From Prevotella sp. (GTDB taxonomy: Bacteria; Bacteroidota; Bacteroidia; Bacteroidales; Bacteroidaceae), in NCBI GenBank assembly GCA_016291085.1, contig JAEEVW010000016.1:1-64000 (forward strand): 64,000 nucleotides of DNA, written 5' to 3'. Position numbers and translations under genes: made by a program. Below are positions 34,558 through 42,728 of the stretch, piece by piece. The notes below the pieces were generated by a model that did no database searches, had not been told where the DNA came from, and saw only the letters and a program-made list of their open reading frames with translations. The stretch's first letter is position 1; each line of letters begins with the position of its first letter.

Positions 34558-36291
34558 TTACTTGTTCAACACCACTCGACCGTTGCCAATGACCAGTCCA
34601 CGACGGGTGGCGTCGACACGCTGTCCCTGCAGGTTAAATAGCTGAGCATCTGTCTTTTCGTCGAAGATTACAGTCCTAATTCCTGTATCCACGACTTTCT
34701 CTACGTCGAATGTGACGACTCCATTCTCCATAGCGATGTTTTTCAGTCCCAGCTCTGTTAGTTGGCCACTCCAGCTTTTCAGATGGGCTGGCGTGGTAAA
34801 CACGTCTAAAGAGCGAACATTCTTTGAGCCAGGGAAGACATCAGCATCCGTCGAAATGTATTTGCCATCCTTATCCTTGTGAGGTCCATCTGCCCTTATA
34901 ACCTCATAATAATTGTGATTGGGATTTATATTGACAGCATTACTGTTGAGACTCCAAACGTCCATATTCGTCTGATCTACACGATGCACCAGCATACCAC
35001 TGCCAGGCAGATATTCATCCCACTTGAAGGCATTCTTCTGGCGATTCTCAAAAAGGAAAAACTCATCGTCAACAGGTGAGTCAATGCGATAGCCCGTGAA
35101 ACTGCTATACAAGGGCTCTAACGTATAACGGCCCTCTTCTGTTATCTTCTCTGGAGCATCGCAAAACTGAACCGAATAGCGTTCGTATAAGGAAAAACCT
35201 ACTGGAGTTCGTGCGTCGTTCTCATAACAGCCGTAAGACATCACTGACCAGACACCAGGATGGTTGCTCTCACCCCCACTCATCGCGTAGTCTGCATCAT
35301 AGAAATCGGGCAGTCCCAGCACGTGGCTGAACTCATGGCAAATGGTACCAATACCATCCATCTTGATTGATTCGGGTTTCGATTGCCATCCCAATAGTTC
35401 AACACTACTGAAATAGTCCCAAAACGAGACGTCGTCTTTTCTAGCCCACATAACACCACGATGAGGCCACCACAAGTTTTCGTTGTTACCATTATAGTTA
35501 GCACCCATGCCGGCTACCATATAGAACACCAAATCGACAAAGCCGTCATTATCGCCATCGTAATCCTTGAAATCCAAGCCCCCGACGACATCAGCAGAGT
35601 CAATAGCAGCCTGAAGGACATCACGGAACTTACCCGTTTGCACATTACAGTCATACTGGCTGTAGTCTACTTTGTAAGGGCCAACAATATCGAACTGGGG
35701 TTTGAACTTACCATCAGAGTTGTCAGAGAAATAGTCACGAACACTGCCAGTAAACACCTCATCATCATACCCCTCATAGTTCTCCTGGTTCACCATACCG
35801 GTAATGATTTCCTTATAGTCTTCACGCGAAAAGCTCTTGTCTTTAAACTCTATGAGGATAATCAGTCCCTTGAAATTGGCATAGTTGGTGGCACGACGGC
35901 CTTGTGCACGATGGTTGGCCAGTGTCGCCTGCTGGTACATGGCAGCCGCCTGCTCCGTCATCTCCGGAGCCTGACACTTGCTGACACCAGCCAAGAAAGC
36001 CCGTTCCGACGCAGTACGTTCTGCCTCATCGTGAGCCACTTGGGCAGTCGGTTGCAGCTGACCACCCTGTTTCTGGGCATAGACATAATATCCGCGTGTG
36101 TCCTTGATGATGGAATAGCCGTCAAGTGTTGTTTGGAAATGGCACCACTCGTCACCAACCAGTCTGAGTGTCACGTAAGTGCCATCGGGCTGCTGCACCT
36201 TCACTGGCAGAGGATGTGCTGGTACGCCCTTCATGCTACTTACGCCAAGAAGCAATGCCATGAACAACAACAGACAACACTTTCTAAACAT
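34558..36291 (-). CDS. Secreted M6-family metalloprotease
   Basis: 577 aa with a signal peptide (MFRKCCLLLFMALLLGVSSM). An N-terminal pro-region (about 24-135) precedes the peptidase domain, which has HEFSHVLGLPD at 319-329: the HExxHxxGxxD zinc motif of metzincin-like M6 proteases (immune inhibitor A type). SVRDYFSDNSDGKFKP upstream is also family-typical. The C-terminus (LFNLQGQRVDATRRGLVIGNG) is a sorting-like tail. It follows another M6 gene by 22 bp in the same direction, so the two are likely co-expressed. Extracellular protein breakdown is the expected role. Confidence 0.9.
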   Translation of the reverse strand: MFRKCCLLLFMALLLGVSSMKGVPAHPLPVKVQQPDGTYVTLRLVGDEWCHFQTTLDGYSIIKDTRGYYVYAQKQGGQLQPTAQVAHDEAERTASERAFLAGVSKCQAPEMTEQAAAMYQQATLANHRAQGRRATNYANFKGLIILIEFKDKSFSREDYKEIITGMVNQENYEGYDDEVFTGSVRDYFSDNSDGKFKPQFDIVGPYKVDYSQYDCNVQTGKFRDVLQAAIDSADVVGGLDFKDYDGDNDGFVDLVFYMVAGMGANYNGNNENLWWPHRGVMWARKDDVSFWDYFSSVELLGWQSKPESIKMDGIGTICHEFSHVLGLPDFYDADYAMSGGESNHPGVWSVMSYGCYENDARTPVGFSLYERYSVQFCDAPEKITEEGRYTLEPLYSSFTGYRIDSPVDDEFFLFENRQKNAFKWDEYLPGSGMLVHRVDQTNMDVWSLNSNAVNINPNHNYYEVIRADGPHKDKDGKYISTDADVFPGSKNVRSLDVFTTPAHLKSWSGQLTELGLKNIAMENGVVTFDVEKVVDTGIRTVIFDEKTDAQLFNLQGQRVDATRRGLVIGNGRVVLNK

Positions 36292-36313
36292 TATCCATCA
36301 AAGATGTACGCCT

Positions 36314-38515
36314 TTACTTATTTATATATTTACGACCATTCTTAATGACGAGGCCCTTGAAGTTGCCGTTCACACGCTGGCCAGCCAGATTGTAAACTGC
36401 GTCGTTGCCTGAAGGTGTATCACTCATTACGTCAGCAATACCTGTGGGAATCTTGTTATCAAAGAACGTTGCGGCAATATTATCCAGATAGCAGCTTGCA
36501 GAAGCACTGGTGGCTGAAAACAGGAACTGTATCTTGCTGTTGGCTGGAATATTTCTGTACATGATGTAGGCTTCCTCGTCTTTCTTGATATCCACAGACG
36601 TCTTATTATCGATAGTCCTGAAGTTAGTAAAGCTGCCACCATCAGTGCTCACTCTCAGACTGAACTTCGCCTTGACACTACCGTTCTTTACAGTAAACGC
36701 CAGCGAACGGACGCCATTCTCGAAGACGGAGGATGTCAGCGTACCAGAACGCTGCATATTGACGACATTGCTGCCGTCGACCTGTTCGATAGAGGCTTTG
36801 TCCAAATCCCACCAACAATAGACGCCCTTGACATCTGTGGCGCCCGATTCAGACAATGGCGACTCTTCGAAATCCTCGACCACAGTCTGGAAGAGGTCCT
36901 TGCCAGCCTGGAACGTCACAACGCCGTTTTCCTCTGTAATATCCCACAGATCCATCACTGCTGGTTGGCCTGCCCACGATACCAACGCAGGATCGGTGGT
37001 GCTGGTGAAATCTACGAGCTTACCACTATTGGGAGCCGTTGCAACCATGACAAAGTAATTATGGTTGGCATCACAGTTCACCTTATTGCTCTTCCATACA
37101 TTGGGGGTCGACGTATCGGCACGCCATACCAAGAGTCCATGACCTGGCAAGAAACGGTCCCAACCCTCTTTCTGACGGTTTTCCAAATAGAAGTCATCGT
37201 CTTTAGAACCTGTCTTCAGGATAAAGGTCTGGTTCCCAGTGGCAAAGGCCTGAAGCTCATAGTTACCAGACTCTGTCAACACTGTGGGTTCAACAAAGCC
37301 TAACACATGGCGCTCGAAGGCGTTATAGCCCACAGGCGTCAGACCATAATTCGGGTCTGCCCCGTTTGCCATCACGTCCCATTCACCTGGATCATTGCTT
37401 TGTCCGTTCTCCTCATAATCAGCATCGTAGTGGTCGGCCAGTCCCAACACGTGGCTAAACTCATGGCACATGGTGCCAATGCCGTCCAAATACTGGTGCT
37501 GTTCCTTCTGACTTTCGTAATCTTGTATCTCTACACTACAGGCATAACGGCCAAACTTCTTGCCATCATACTTCAAGTTATAATAATTGGCTAAGTAAGA
37601 AAAATCATTGGCATGAGGCCACATGTAATGATTGTCATTGCCTTGCACATAACTTCCATAACCGGCAAAGATAAAGTACACCATGTCGATAGTACCATCG
37701 TTATTCAAGTCGTATTGGGTAAAGTCAACGGTGGTATTCACCTCTTTCATCACAGCCTTAATGATATTCAATTGACGTTCAAACCAACCTTCAGTCACTT
37801 TTCCCTCCTCATCTTTTGGTTCAGGATAGGTACAGGAGTAATCAATGGTGACGGGACCGACCACATCGAACGTAGGATCGAAGATACCCATCGAGTTATC
37901 ACGGAAATAGTCGCGAACACTACCATTGACATCAACTGGATAGTGTTCCCTAGACGTATCGCTGAGATTACTCGTATTGGTCAGTTGCTGATAGAAAGCC
38001 GCAGGGTCAGCCATCGTAAACTTGCAGTCGTTCCATTCAACGAGAATCACCAAGCCCTTGAAATTGTTATAATCAATATGCGACCAAATAGCCGAGGGCG
38101 AACGATGTGTACCCATTGCAGCATCCTTATAAGCAGGAGCACACATTTGGGCAGCCATTTCCTTCATCTTGCGCTGGCTCTCAGTCATCTTTGGAGCCAC
38201 CATTTTCTTACGGGCAGCCAGGAACGACAGGTCTTGAGCTGTGCGGGCCTCAGGATTACGGGCAATTACGCCAGTGGGCACCAATTGTCCGTCAGCCCCT
38301 TTCTCAGCATAACGATAGAATCCGTCAGCGCCCTTGACGACGGTATATCCGTCGATGGTGGTAGAAAAACTCAAAAACTCGTCGCCATGCAGGCAAAGTG
38401 TAATCACAGTGCCGTCAGGCTGTTTCATGTCGGCAGGCTTGGATAAAGCAGGTCGTGCCCACAACGATGTCGCACCAAGCAACATCAGCAAACAAATTGA
38501 AAACAGTCTATTCAT
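36314..38515 (-). CDS. Secreted M6-family metalloprotease with C-terminal jelly-roll-like domain
   Basis: 733 aa from the ATG at 38515; the open frame continues upstream into repeat DNA, but only MNRLFSICLLMLLGATSLWA gives a signal peptide and lies behind a promoter box (38556-38563). A pro-region precedes the peptidase domain with HEFSHVLGLAD at 351-361. Compared with the next gene it has ~150 extra residues (about 555-700, FQTVVEDFEESPLSESGATDVKG...) that look like a beta-sandwich binding module. The end VYNLAGQRVNGNFKGLVIKNG is the shared sorting-like tail. Confidence 0.9.
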   Translation of the reverse strand: MNRLFSICLLMLLGATSLWARPALSKPADMKQPDGTVITLCLHGDEFLSFSTTIDGYTVVKGADGFYRYAEKGADGQLVPTGVIARNPEARTAQDLSFLAARKKMVAPKMTESQRKMKEMAAQMCAPAYKDAAMGTHRSPSAIWSHIDYNNFKGLVILVEWNDCKFTMADPAAFYQQLTNTSNLSDTSREHYPVDVNGSVRDYFRDNSMGIFDPTFDVVGPVTIDYSCTYPEPKDEEGKVTEGWFERQLNIIKAVMKEVNTTVDFTQYDLNNDGTIDMVYFIFAGYGSYVQGNDNHYMWPHANDFSYLANYYNLKYDGKKFGRYACSVEIQDYESQKEQHQYLDGIGTMCHEFSHVLGLADHYDADYEENGQSNDPGEWDVMANGADPNYGLTPVGYNAFERHVLGFVEPTVLTESGNYELQAFATGNQTFILKTGSKDDDFYLENRQKEGWDRFLPGHGLLVWRADTSTPNVWKSNKVNCDANHNYFVMVATAPNSGKLVDFTSTTDPALVSWAGQPAVMDLWDITEENGVVTFQAGKDLFQTVVEDFEESPLSESGATDVKGVYCWWDLDKASIEQVDGSNVVNMQRSGTLTSSVFENGVRSLAFTVKNGSVKAKFSLRVSTDGGSFTNFRTIDNKTSVDIKKDEEAYIMYRNIPANSKIQFLFSATSASASCYLDNIAATFFDNKIPTGIADVMSDTPSGNDAVYNLAGQRVNGNFKGLVIKNGRKYINK

Positions 38516-38555
38516 ATGTTCTATTCTTTTTTTGTCGTGAATTAGGTTCATTCTG

Positions 38556-38563
38556 CAAAGGTA
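38556..38563 (-). promoter_or_regulatory. -7 box TACCTTTG of the tandem M6 genes
   Basis: Exact match on the minus strand, 41 nt before the ATG at 38515. Confidence 0.55.
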
Positions 38564-38604
38564 GTGAAAATCGAGCGAAACACAAAGAAAACCGCCCAAA
38601 AACT

Positions 38605-38635
38605 TGCATTTCTGCAATTTTTTTTGTATCTTTGC
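38605..38635 (+). promoter_or_regulatory. Strong promoter facing right with no gene behind it
   Basis: A TTG about 20 nt before TATCTTTG (38628-38635) matches the Bacteroidetes consensus. Transcription from about 38640 would run through the two period-22 arrays to the hairpin at 38847-38877. No plausible coding frame starts behind it. Confidence 0.6.
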
Positions 38636-38680
38636 ATCTAGAAAAGCTACGCTCAAAGTCAAGAAAGCCTTGTCTTTCGG

Positions 38681-38758
38681 CGGGCGCCGCAAGACATTCG
38701 CACGCCCGCCACAAGATATTGCCCCGCCCGCCGCAACAATTTGCCACGGGCGGGGCAA
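38681..38758. repeat. GC-rich period-22 array with hairpin
   Basis: Three 22-bp units start at 38681, 38703 and 38725, each with a C/G-rich head followed by CAAnA..TTGC-like sequence, and a partial fourth from 38747. An exact 12-bp inverted repeat (38719-38730 with 38747-38758) can form a stable hairpin. GC content is far above the surroundings. Confidence 0.6.
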
Positions 38759-38772
38759 ATTAGTAACATGCC

Positions 38773-38839
38773 GTCTCGCTCCCTGTAAACCCTAGTCTCG
38801 CTCCCTGCAAATCCCTAGTATTTCCCCCTGCAACCTCTA
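38773..38839. repeat. Second period-22/23 array
   Basis: Three tandem units at 38773-38794, 38795-38817 and 38818-38839. The first two both start GTCTCGCTCCCTG and all three contain CCCTG and end in CTA. Confidence 0.75.
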
Positions 38840-38841
38840 GT

Positions 38842-38877
38842 AAAAAAATCGGGAGGACTTTGTCAGTTCTCCCGATT
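38842..38877 (-). terminator. Terminator of the unknown secreted gene 38974-40290
   Basis: On the minus strand AATCGGGAG pairs with CTCCCGATT (9 bp, 13-nt loop), followed by seven T ending at 38842. On the plus strand the same stem could stop the transcript from 38640. Confidence 0.75.
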
Positions 38878-38903
38878 CATATAGTAGATGTATATTAACA
38901 CTT

Positions 38904-38991
38904 ACTTAACCACGAACTTGACCTATGGTCGAGTTCGTTCACGTTCGGAAATGAGAATGCATTCTCATTTCGCTCACTTAACCACGAACTT
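38904..38991. repeat. Palindromic element between 16-bp direct repeats, copy 2
   Basis: ACTTAACCACGAACTT occurs at 38904-38919 and 38976-38991. The 56 bp between hold GACC...GGTC and a perfect 24-bp palindrome (38948-38971) like that at 11735-11758. The left repeat still encodes KFVVK followed by TAA, i.e. a duplicate of the end of the neighbouring gene. Confidence 0.7.
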
Positions 38992-40290
38992 CTTACCGTC
39001 GCGAATGAGCAGACCCTTGGCACCAGCGCTAACCTGCTGACCCAGCACGTTGTAAGTCTTGCCATTGCTCTGGCGAGTATTCGCATTCACCTCGTTGATG
39101 CCTGTTGATGCTGCATGCTCATCGGTTTCGACAGACATGTTGCAAGCATAGCCAATAACATAAGCAGCACCTTCAGCGTCGTTTGCTGTTGCAACTGCCA
39201 CGTAGCGAATATAATCCTCATCAGTGTCTACGAAGTAATAACCAGCATCATGTTCACCATCTTCATCAGTCCAAGCATCCTTCCATTCAGTTTTATAGAA
39301 CTCAGCTAAGCCTGGCTCCCAGAAACCGTTAAACTTGGTCTTCTCATAATTACGAACAATATACTGGCCATCAATTGAAATACCCACTAAACGATACATA
39401 CCATAAGGCTCATCGCGGTCGTAGTCGTACATCTTAATACCAAAAGGAATAGAACATTTATGGTCAGCCTCAAGCGTTACACTTACTGGACACAGACCCA
39501 GGAAATTATTAATTACCCACTCTGTCTCGTAGTCCTCTAATGCGACTCTCTTTTCAACTTTTTCCCAACCTTCGCCAGTGCCACCCATAGCTGCACTCGT
39601 CGTTCTATAATACATTGTAGCATTGGGCTTCAATAATGCGATATCAAATCCGTAGTTCCACAGACCACCATCTTCATAGTTCGGCAAGAAAGAAACCCAA
39701 CCTATTGTAGCCTGGTCGCCTTCTTCCTCGACATCGGGATCGATATCCATGGTTCCATCTTCGTTGACAATCAGATAGATGGACTTTCCATAGCCAACAT
39801 TGGTCTCACCTATACGATAACCACCAGAGATTACAATCTCCTTATAGGTTGCATGTACAAAGATGGTCTGAACAGGAATGACTATCACAGCAGTCTCTTC
39901 ATCGTAATAACCATAGACAGTAGCACCTGTATAAGTAAAATCCTTAAGAACAACGTTGTAATTGAATTCAGGATTACCATCATACTGGTCCAAATTAATC
40001 GTACCAGTCTCAGCAACAACCTGGAATGAACTACTTTCAGTAAAATCACCGTCAAAATTATCTGCATTCAGGATATATTCTCCTGCCAGACCTTCAGCTG
40101 CAACACGGTGTGTAGCCTTCATCGTCTTGACATAGGGAGTAAAGTCCTTAGTCATCACGTTCTCCATCTTTACATCGCTAGGTACATCCAGCCATTGGGC
40201 TTTTTGTGCCACACGTACATACTGTGCATTAGCACCTAATGCCACGAAAATCGCAGCAACAGCAATAAGTAAACTTTTTTTCATATTCAT
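38974..40290 (-). CDS. Secreted protein of unknown function with sorting-like tail
   Basis: 438 aa with a signal peptide (MKKSLLIAVAAIFVALGANAQ; ATG at 40290 or 40284). I do not recognise the family. The body is beta-rich with many acidic and aromatic residues (YGYYDEETAVIVIPVQTIF). The end TYNVLGQQVSAGAKGLLIRDG belongs to the tail shared with the M6 proteases. The last six codons are duplicated 72 bp further on, so an element has inserted at the stop; TGA now serves instead of the TAA in the duplicate. Follows the DUF4302 lipoprotein gene and precedes the M6 genes. Confidence 0.65.
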   Translation of the reverse strand: MNMKKSLLIAVAAIFVALGANAQYVRVAQKAQWLDVPSDVKMENVMTKDFTPYVKTMKATHRVAAEGLAGEYILNADNFDGDFTESSSFQVVAETGTINLDQYDGNPEFNYNVVLKDFTYTGATVYGYYDEETAVIVIPVQTIFVHATYKEIVISGGYRIGETNVGYGKSIYLIVNEDGTMDIDPDVEEEGDQATIGWVSFLPNYEDGGLWNYGFDIALLKPNATMYYRTTSAAMGGTGEGWEKVEKRVALEDYETEWVINNFLGLCPVSVTLEADHKCSIPFGIKMYDYDRDEPYGMYRLVGISIDGQYIVRNYEKTKFNGFWEPGLAEFYKTEWKDAWTDEDGEHDAGYYFVDTDEDYIRYVAVATANDAEGAAYVIGYACNMSVETDEHAASTGINEVNANTRQSNGKTYNVLGQQVSAGAKGLLIRDGKKFVVK

Positions 40291-40314
40291 TGTAGTTTAA
40301 TAAATTAATATTGA

Positions 40315-40346
40315 CCCTGCCAGAGTATTGCTCTGCTCCAGCAGGG
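40315..40346. promoter_or_regulatory. Hairpin between DUF4302 gene and the secreted protein gene
   Basis: CCCTGC at 40315-40320 pairs with GCAGGG at 40341-40346, with an inner AGAG/CTCT pair. No T-run follows on either strand, so it may be a processing or attenuation site rather than a terminator. Confidence 0.4.
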
Positions 40347-40368
40347 CCGTTAGTAAAATCTCTTTTCT

Positions 40369-41724
40369 TTAATTGTCGTAATAACTTTGATCGTTCATGA
40401 AGTACATGGGCGTAGCATAAATCGTAATCACATTAGTCGGATTTTCCATGTCGGTCATAGTAATATACGATGGATGACGCTGATTGTCACAAGTCAGTCT
40501 GAATTTATGACCATAGATGGTGTTCAGCACATCCTTCCACTTGTAATTGTTATAATATGCCTTATCGGTTTTGTTGGTACCGGTACTCTTCTGGCTGAAG
40601 ATGGCAATATCCTCCGAGTCACCAGTCTCAACGTTCATGTACCAATATGGAACAGCATCCGAAGTAGAAAGGCTCGAACCAAGTTTCGTATCACTAAGCT
40701 TACCGATGGTTGCAGTGTAGATTGTGATTTTCTGCTTATTCTTTCCAGCAGTCTTTAGGATATCCATCATGGCATCCCACTTGGGCTTGGCATACTCGCC
40801 TACAGAACCATAGTTCAGATACCACAGACTGGTTGTCAACTGGGTTGCCAATGGTGGAACATAGGTATCCAACTGCAACTTCGGATTGTTGCGGAAGAGG
40901 AAATAGTCCTCCGTGTCGCCTTTGTCAAGACCGTCAAGCACCATTCCGTTGACTTCAACAGGAGCATAGAAGGTGAATCCGTTTTTATCAACAATATATG
41001 GTGCCGTTACCGTCTGCTTCAGGTCCTGAGAGTCAGTGTACCTGAACACCAGGCAGCGGTATCCGCCATTTGACTTGACTTCAATCTCTATATCGTCTGT
41101 ACGTCCCTCGCCAGTCAGGTAATACTTACTGGAAGCCATGAACTGCTCTGTCTCTTCAGCTTCATGAATGTAACTCTCCCACGTCTTGTCTGCGGGAATA
41201 GGCGTCATGATGATGCGGTTGTTGTGTTTCTTGCCACGCAGTATGATAGAGTCGTTGGTTGCCTTCATCACACGGAACTCAAAGTCACCATACAGACCAT
41301 CGGCTTTTTCGTAGGAATAGTCGGGATTGTCAGGCATGGAGAAATAGTGGAAAGTCGGGTTGAAATCGTCGAACGACAGGATGCTACCCATTGACTGTTC
41401 CATCTTGTAATGACTGGTTGAGGTAATAACCTTTCCGTCAGCACCGATACCTGCAAAATGGCTGGGTCCCCACTTCTCGCTGGCAATAGTCACCGAGTCA
41501 CCCACAAACTTCATCATGACGTTATAACCACCGAAACTCAAGTTTCCGTAGTACTGTACAAGCCATCCGTTTGGGGCTGACGGCAATAACTTTCCAATTT
41601 CCACAAGATGGGCCTCCGAACGCTGGGATGCCGTCTCACCGAAATCGGAATCTTCCTTCAGCGAACATGCTGAAAGGCCCAATATCATGATAGCTGATGC
41701 TAAGAAATAATATATCTTCTTCAT
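40369..41724 (-). CDS. DUF4302 lipoprotein
   Basis: 451 aa with lipobox LSAC (Cys20). SEAHLVEIGKLLPSAPNGWLVQYYGNLSFGGYNVMMKF is the recognisable start of the DUF4302 family, found in Bacteroidetes SusCD-type loci. No catalytic motif is visible. It is the fourth gene of the leftward SusC-SusD-metallopeptidase cluster, 32 bp after the previous stop. Probably surface exposed and involved in binding whatever the SusCD pair imports; this is inferred from position only. Confidence 0.75.
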   Translation of the reverse strand: MKKIYYFLASAIMILGLSACSLKEDSDFGETASQRSEAHLVEIGKLLPSAPNGWLVQYYGNLSFGGYNVMMKFVGDSVTIASEKWGPSHFAGIGADGKVITSTSHYKMEQSMGSILSFDDFNPTFHYFSMPDNPDYSYEKADGLYGDFEFRVMKATNDSIILRGKKHNNRIIMTPIPADKTWESYIHEAEETEQFMASSKYYLTGEGRTDDIEIEVKSNGGYRCLVFRYTDSQDLKQTVTAPYIVDKNGFTFYAPVEVNGMVLDGLDKGDTEDYFLFRNNPKLQLDTYVPPLATQLTTSLWYLNYGSVGEYAKPKWDAMMDILKTAGKNKQKITIYTATIGKLSDTKLGSSLSTSDAVPYWYMNVETGDSEDIAIFSQKSTGTNKTDKAYYNNYKWKDVLNTIYGHKFRLTCDNQRHPSYITMTDMENPTNVITIYATPMYFMNDQSYYDN

Positions 41725-41756
41725 ATTTCGTCGTTATTTTGATAAGGGTTTTATTC

Positions 41757-42683
41757 TTATGGCAGTTTCCGTAAATTCAAAGAAGGCACTTGTGCAGAAT
41801 GCTCCATAATCGTCTTGCGCAGATTGTCAAGCTCGTAGCCCCAACTGTTTTTGAAATAGTCTTTGACGATGTCGAGCTTTTGGTTCAGAATAGCAGTGCC
41901 CTCAGGGCCTGCTGCATCCAAAATTTTCTGCCAGCCTTCTGCAGAATTAGTAACGTAGGTAGCATAGATCTCAGCGAAGTCCTCATTGTATTCACTAGAA
42001 CCGTAGGCAGAGACAAAACCTTCCTTGGCCACCTTCTTGTCCTCCAGGTTAATCCAGTCGGTAGCATGATAGGTAGCGGCACTGATGCTACGGAATGACG
42101 TATCGTAATTCTTCTTTTGTGTCAGGATGTGACAGAATTCGTGGTGCATCGTGTGGAAGAACCAATAGTTCATGTCCAACGGGCGCACATAGTGACTCTC
42201 GTATGGATTATCTGAATTCACACGGGCATTGTCAAGGTCCAGTTCGTTGACACCATAGAACATGATTTTCAAACCACCCTCAGCCGTACCGAGCACCTGA
42301 GAGCCATTAGAGTTCCACTTGTACGAACCCGTCAACTGAATAATGCGAGGCACGTTAGTCTTCATGAACTCCATGTTAACAGTCTCAGTATAGACATCCA
42401 GCCACATGTACTTAACGAGAATAGCCAAACCCATTGACTTCTCAAACTCAGCAGGAATGACATTGTACGACAAGTCAGACTCCTTATCGCTATAGCGGTA
42501 TTTGAAGTCGATGTTAAAAGGCTTACGATAATTATTCTCCAGCCACGTGTCAAATTCGTTCTTCTGCTTGGTGGTAACATCCTCAAACACGCTGGTAGAG
42601 CTAATCTCATCGTCGTCGGAGCAACTGCTCACGGCAAAGAGAAGAGCCATCAGCATAAGCATGAAAATATTATTGTATTTCAT
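41757..42683 (-). CDS. Putative zinc metallopeptidase lipoprotein
   Basis: 308 aa with lipobox VSSC (Cys21). HHEFCHILTQKKNYD at about residues 180-194 gives the HExxH zinc motif, and the length and context match the SusCD-associated substrate import zinc metallohydrolase lipoproteins of Bacteroidetes. It lies 45 bp behind SusD and 32 bp before DUF4302. A surface protease working with the SusCD importer on proteins or peptides is likely; activity has not been shown for most members. Confidence 0.8.
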   Translation of the reverse strand: MKYNNIFMLMLMALLFAVSSCSDDDEISSTSVFEDVTTKQKNEFDTWLENNYRKPFNIDFKYRYSDKESDLSYNVIPAEFEKSMGLAILVKYMWLDVYTETVNMEFMKTNVPRIIQLTGSYKWNSNGSQVLGTAEGGLKIMFYGVNELDLDNARVNSDNPYESHYVRPLDMNYWFFHTMHHEFCHILTQKKNYDTSFRSISAATYHATDWINLEDKKVAKEGFVSAYGSSEYNEDFAEIYATYVTNSAEGWQKILDAAGPEGTAILNQKLDIVKDYFKNSWGYELDNLRKTIMEHSAQVPSLNLRKLP

Positions 42684-42728
42684 ATCTTGTTTCTTTTAAT
42701 AGGTTTAACGTTTACCGACAAGAAAGAT

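Noticed and set aside
38515..38758. Longer M6 protease start at 38758
   Set aside because: The upstream extension is translated repeat DNA without a signal peptide; the promoter box lies inside it.
38681..38839. CRISPR array or integron attachment sites
   Set aside because: Period of 22 without spacers, and no integrase or cas gene nearby.
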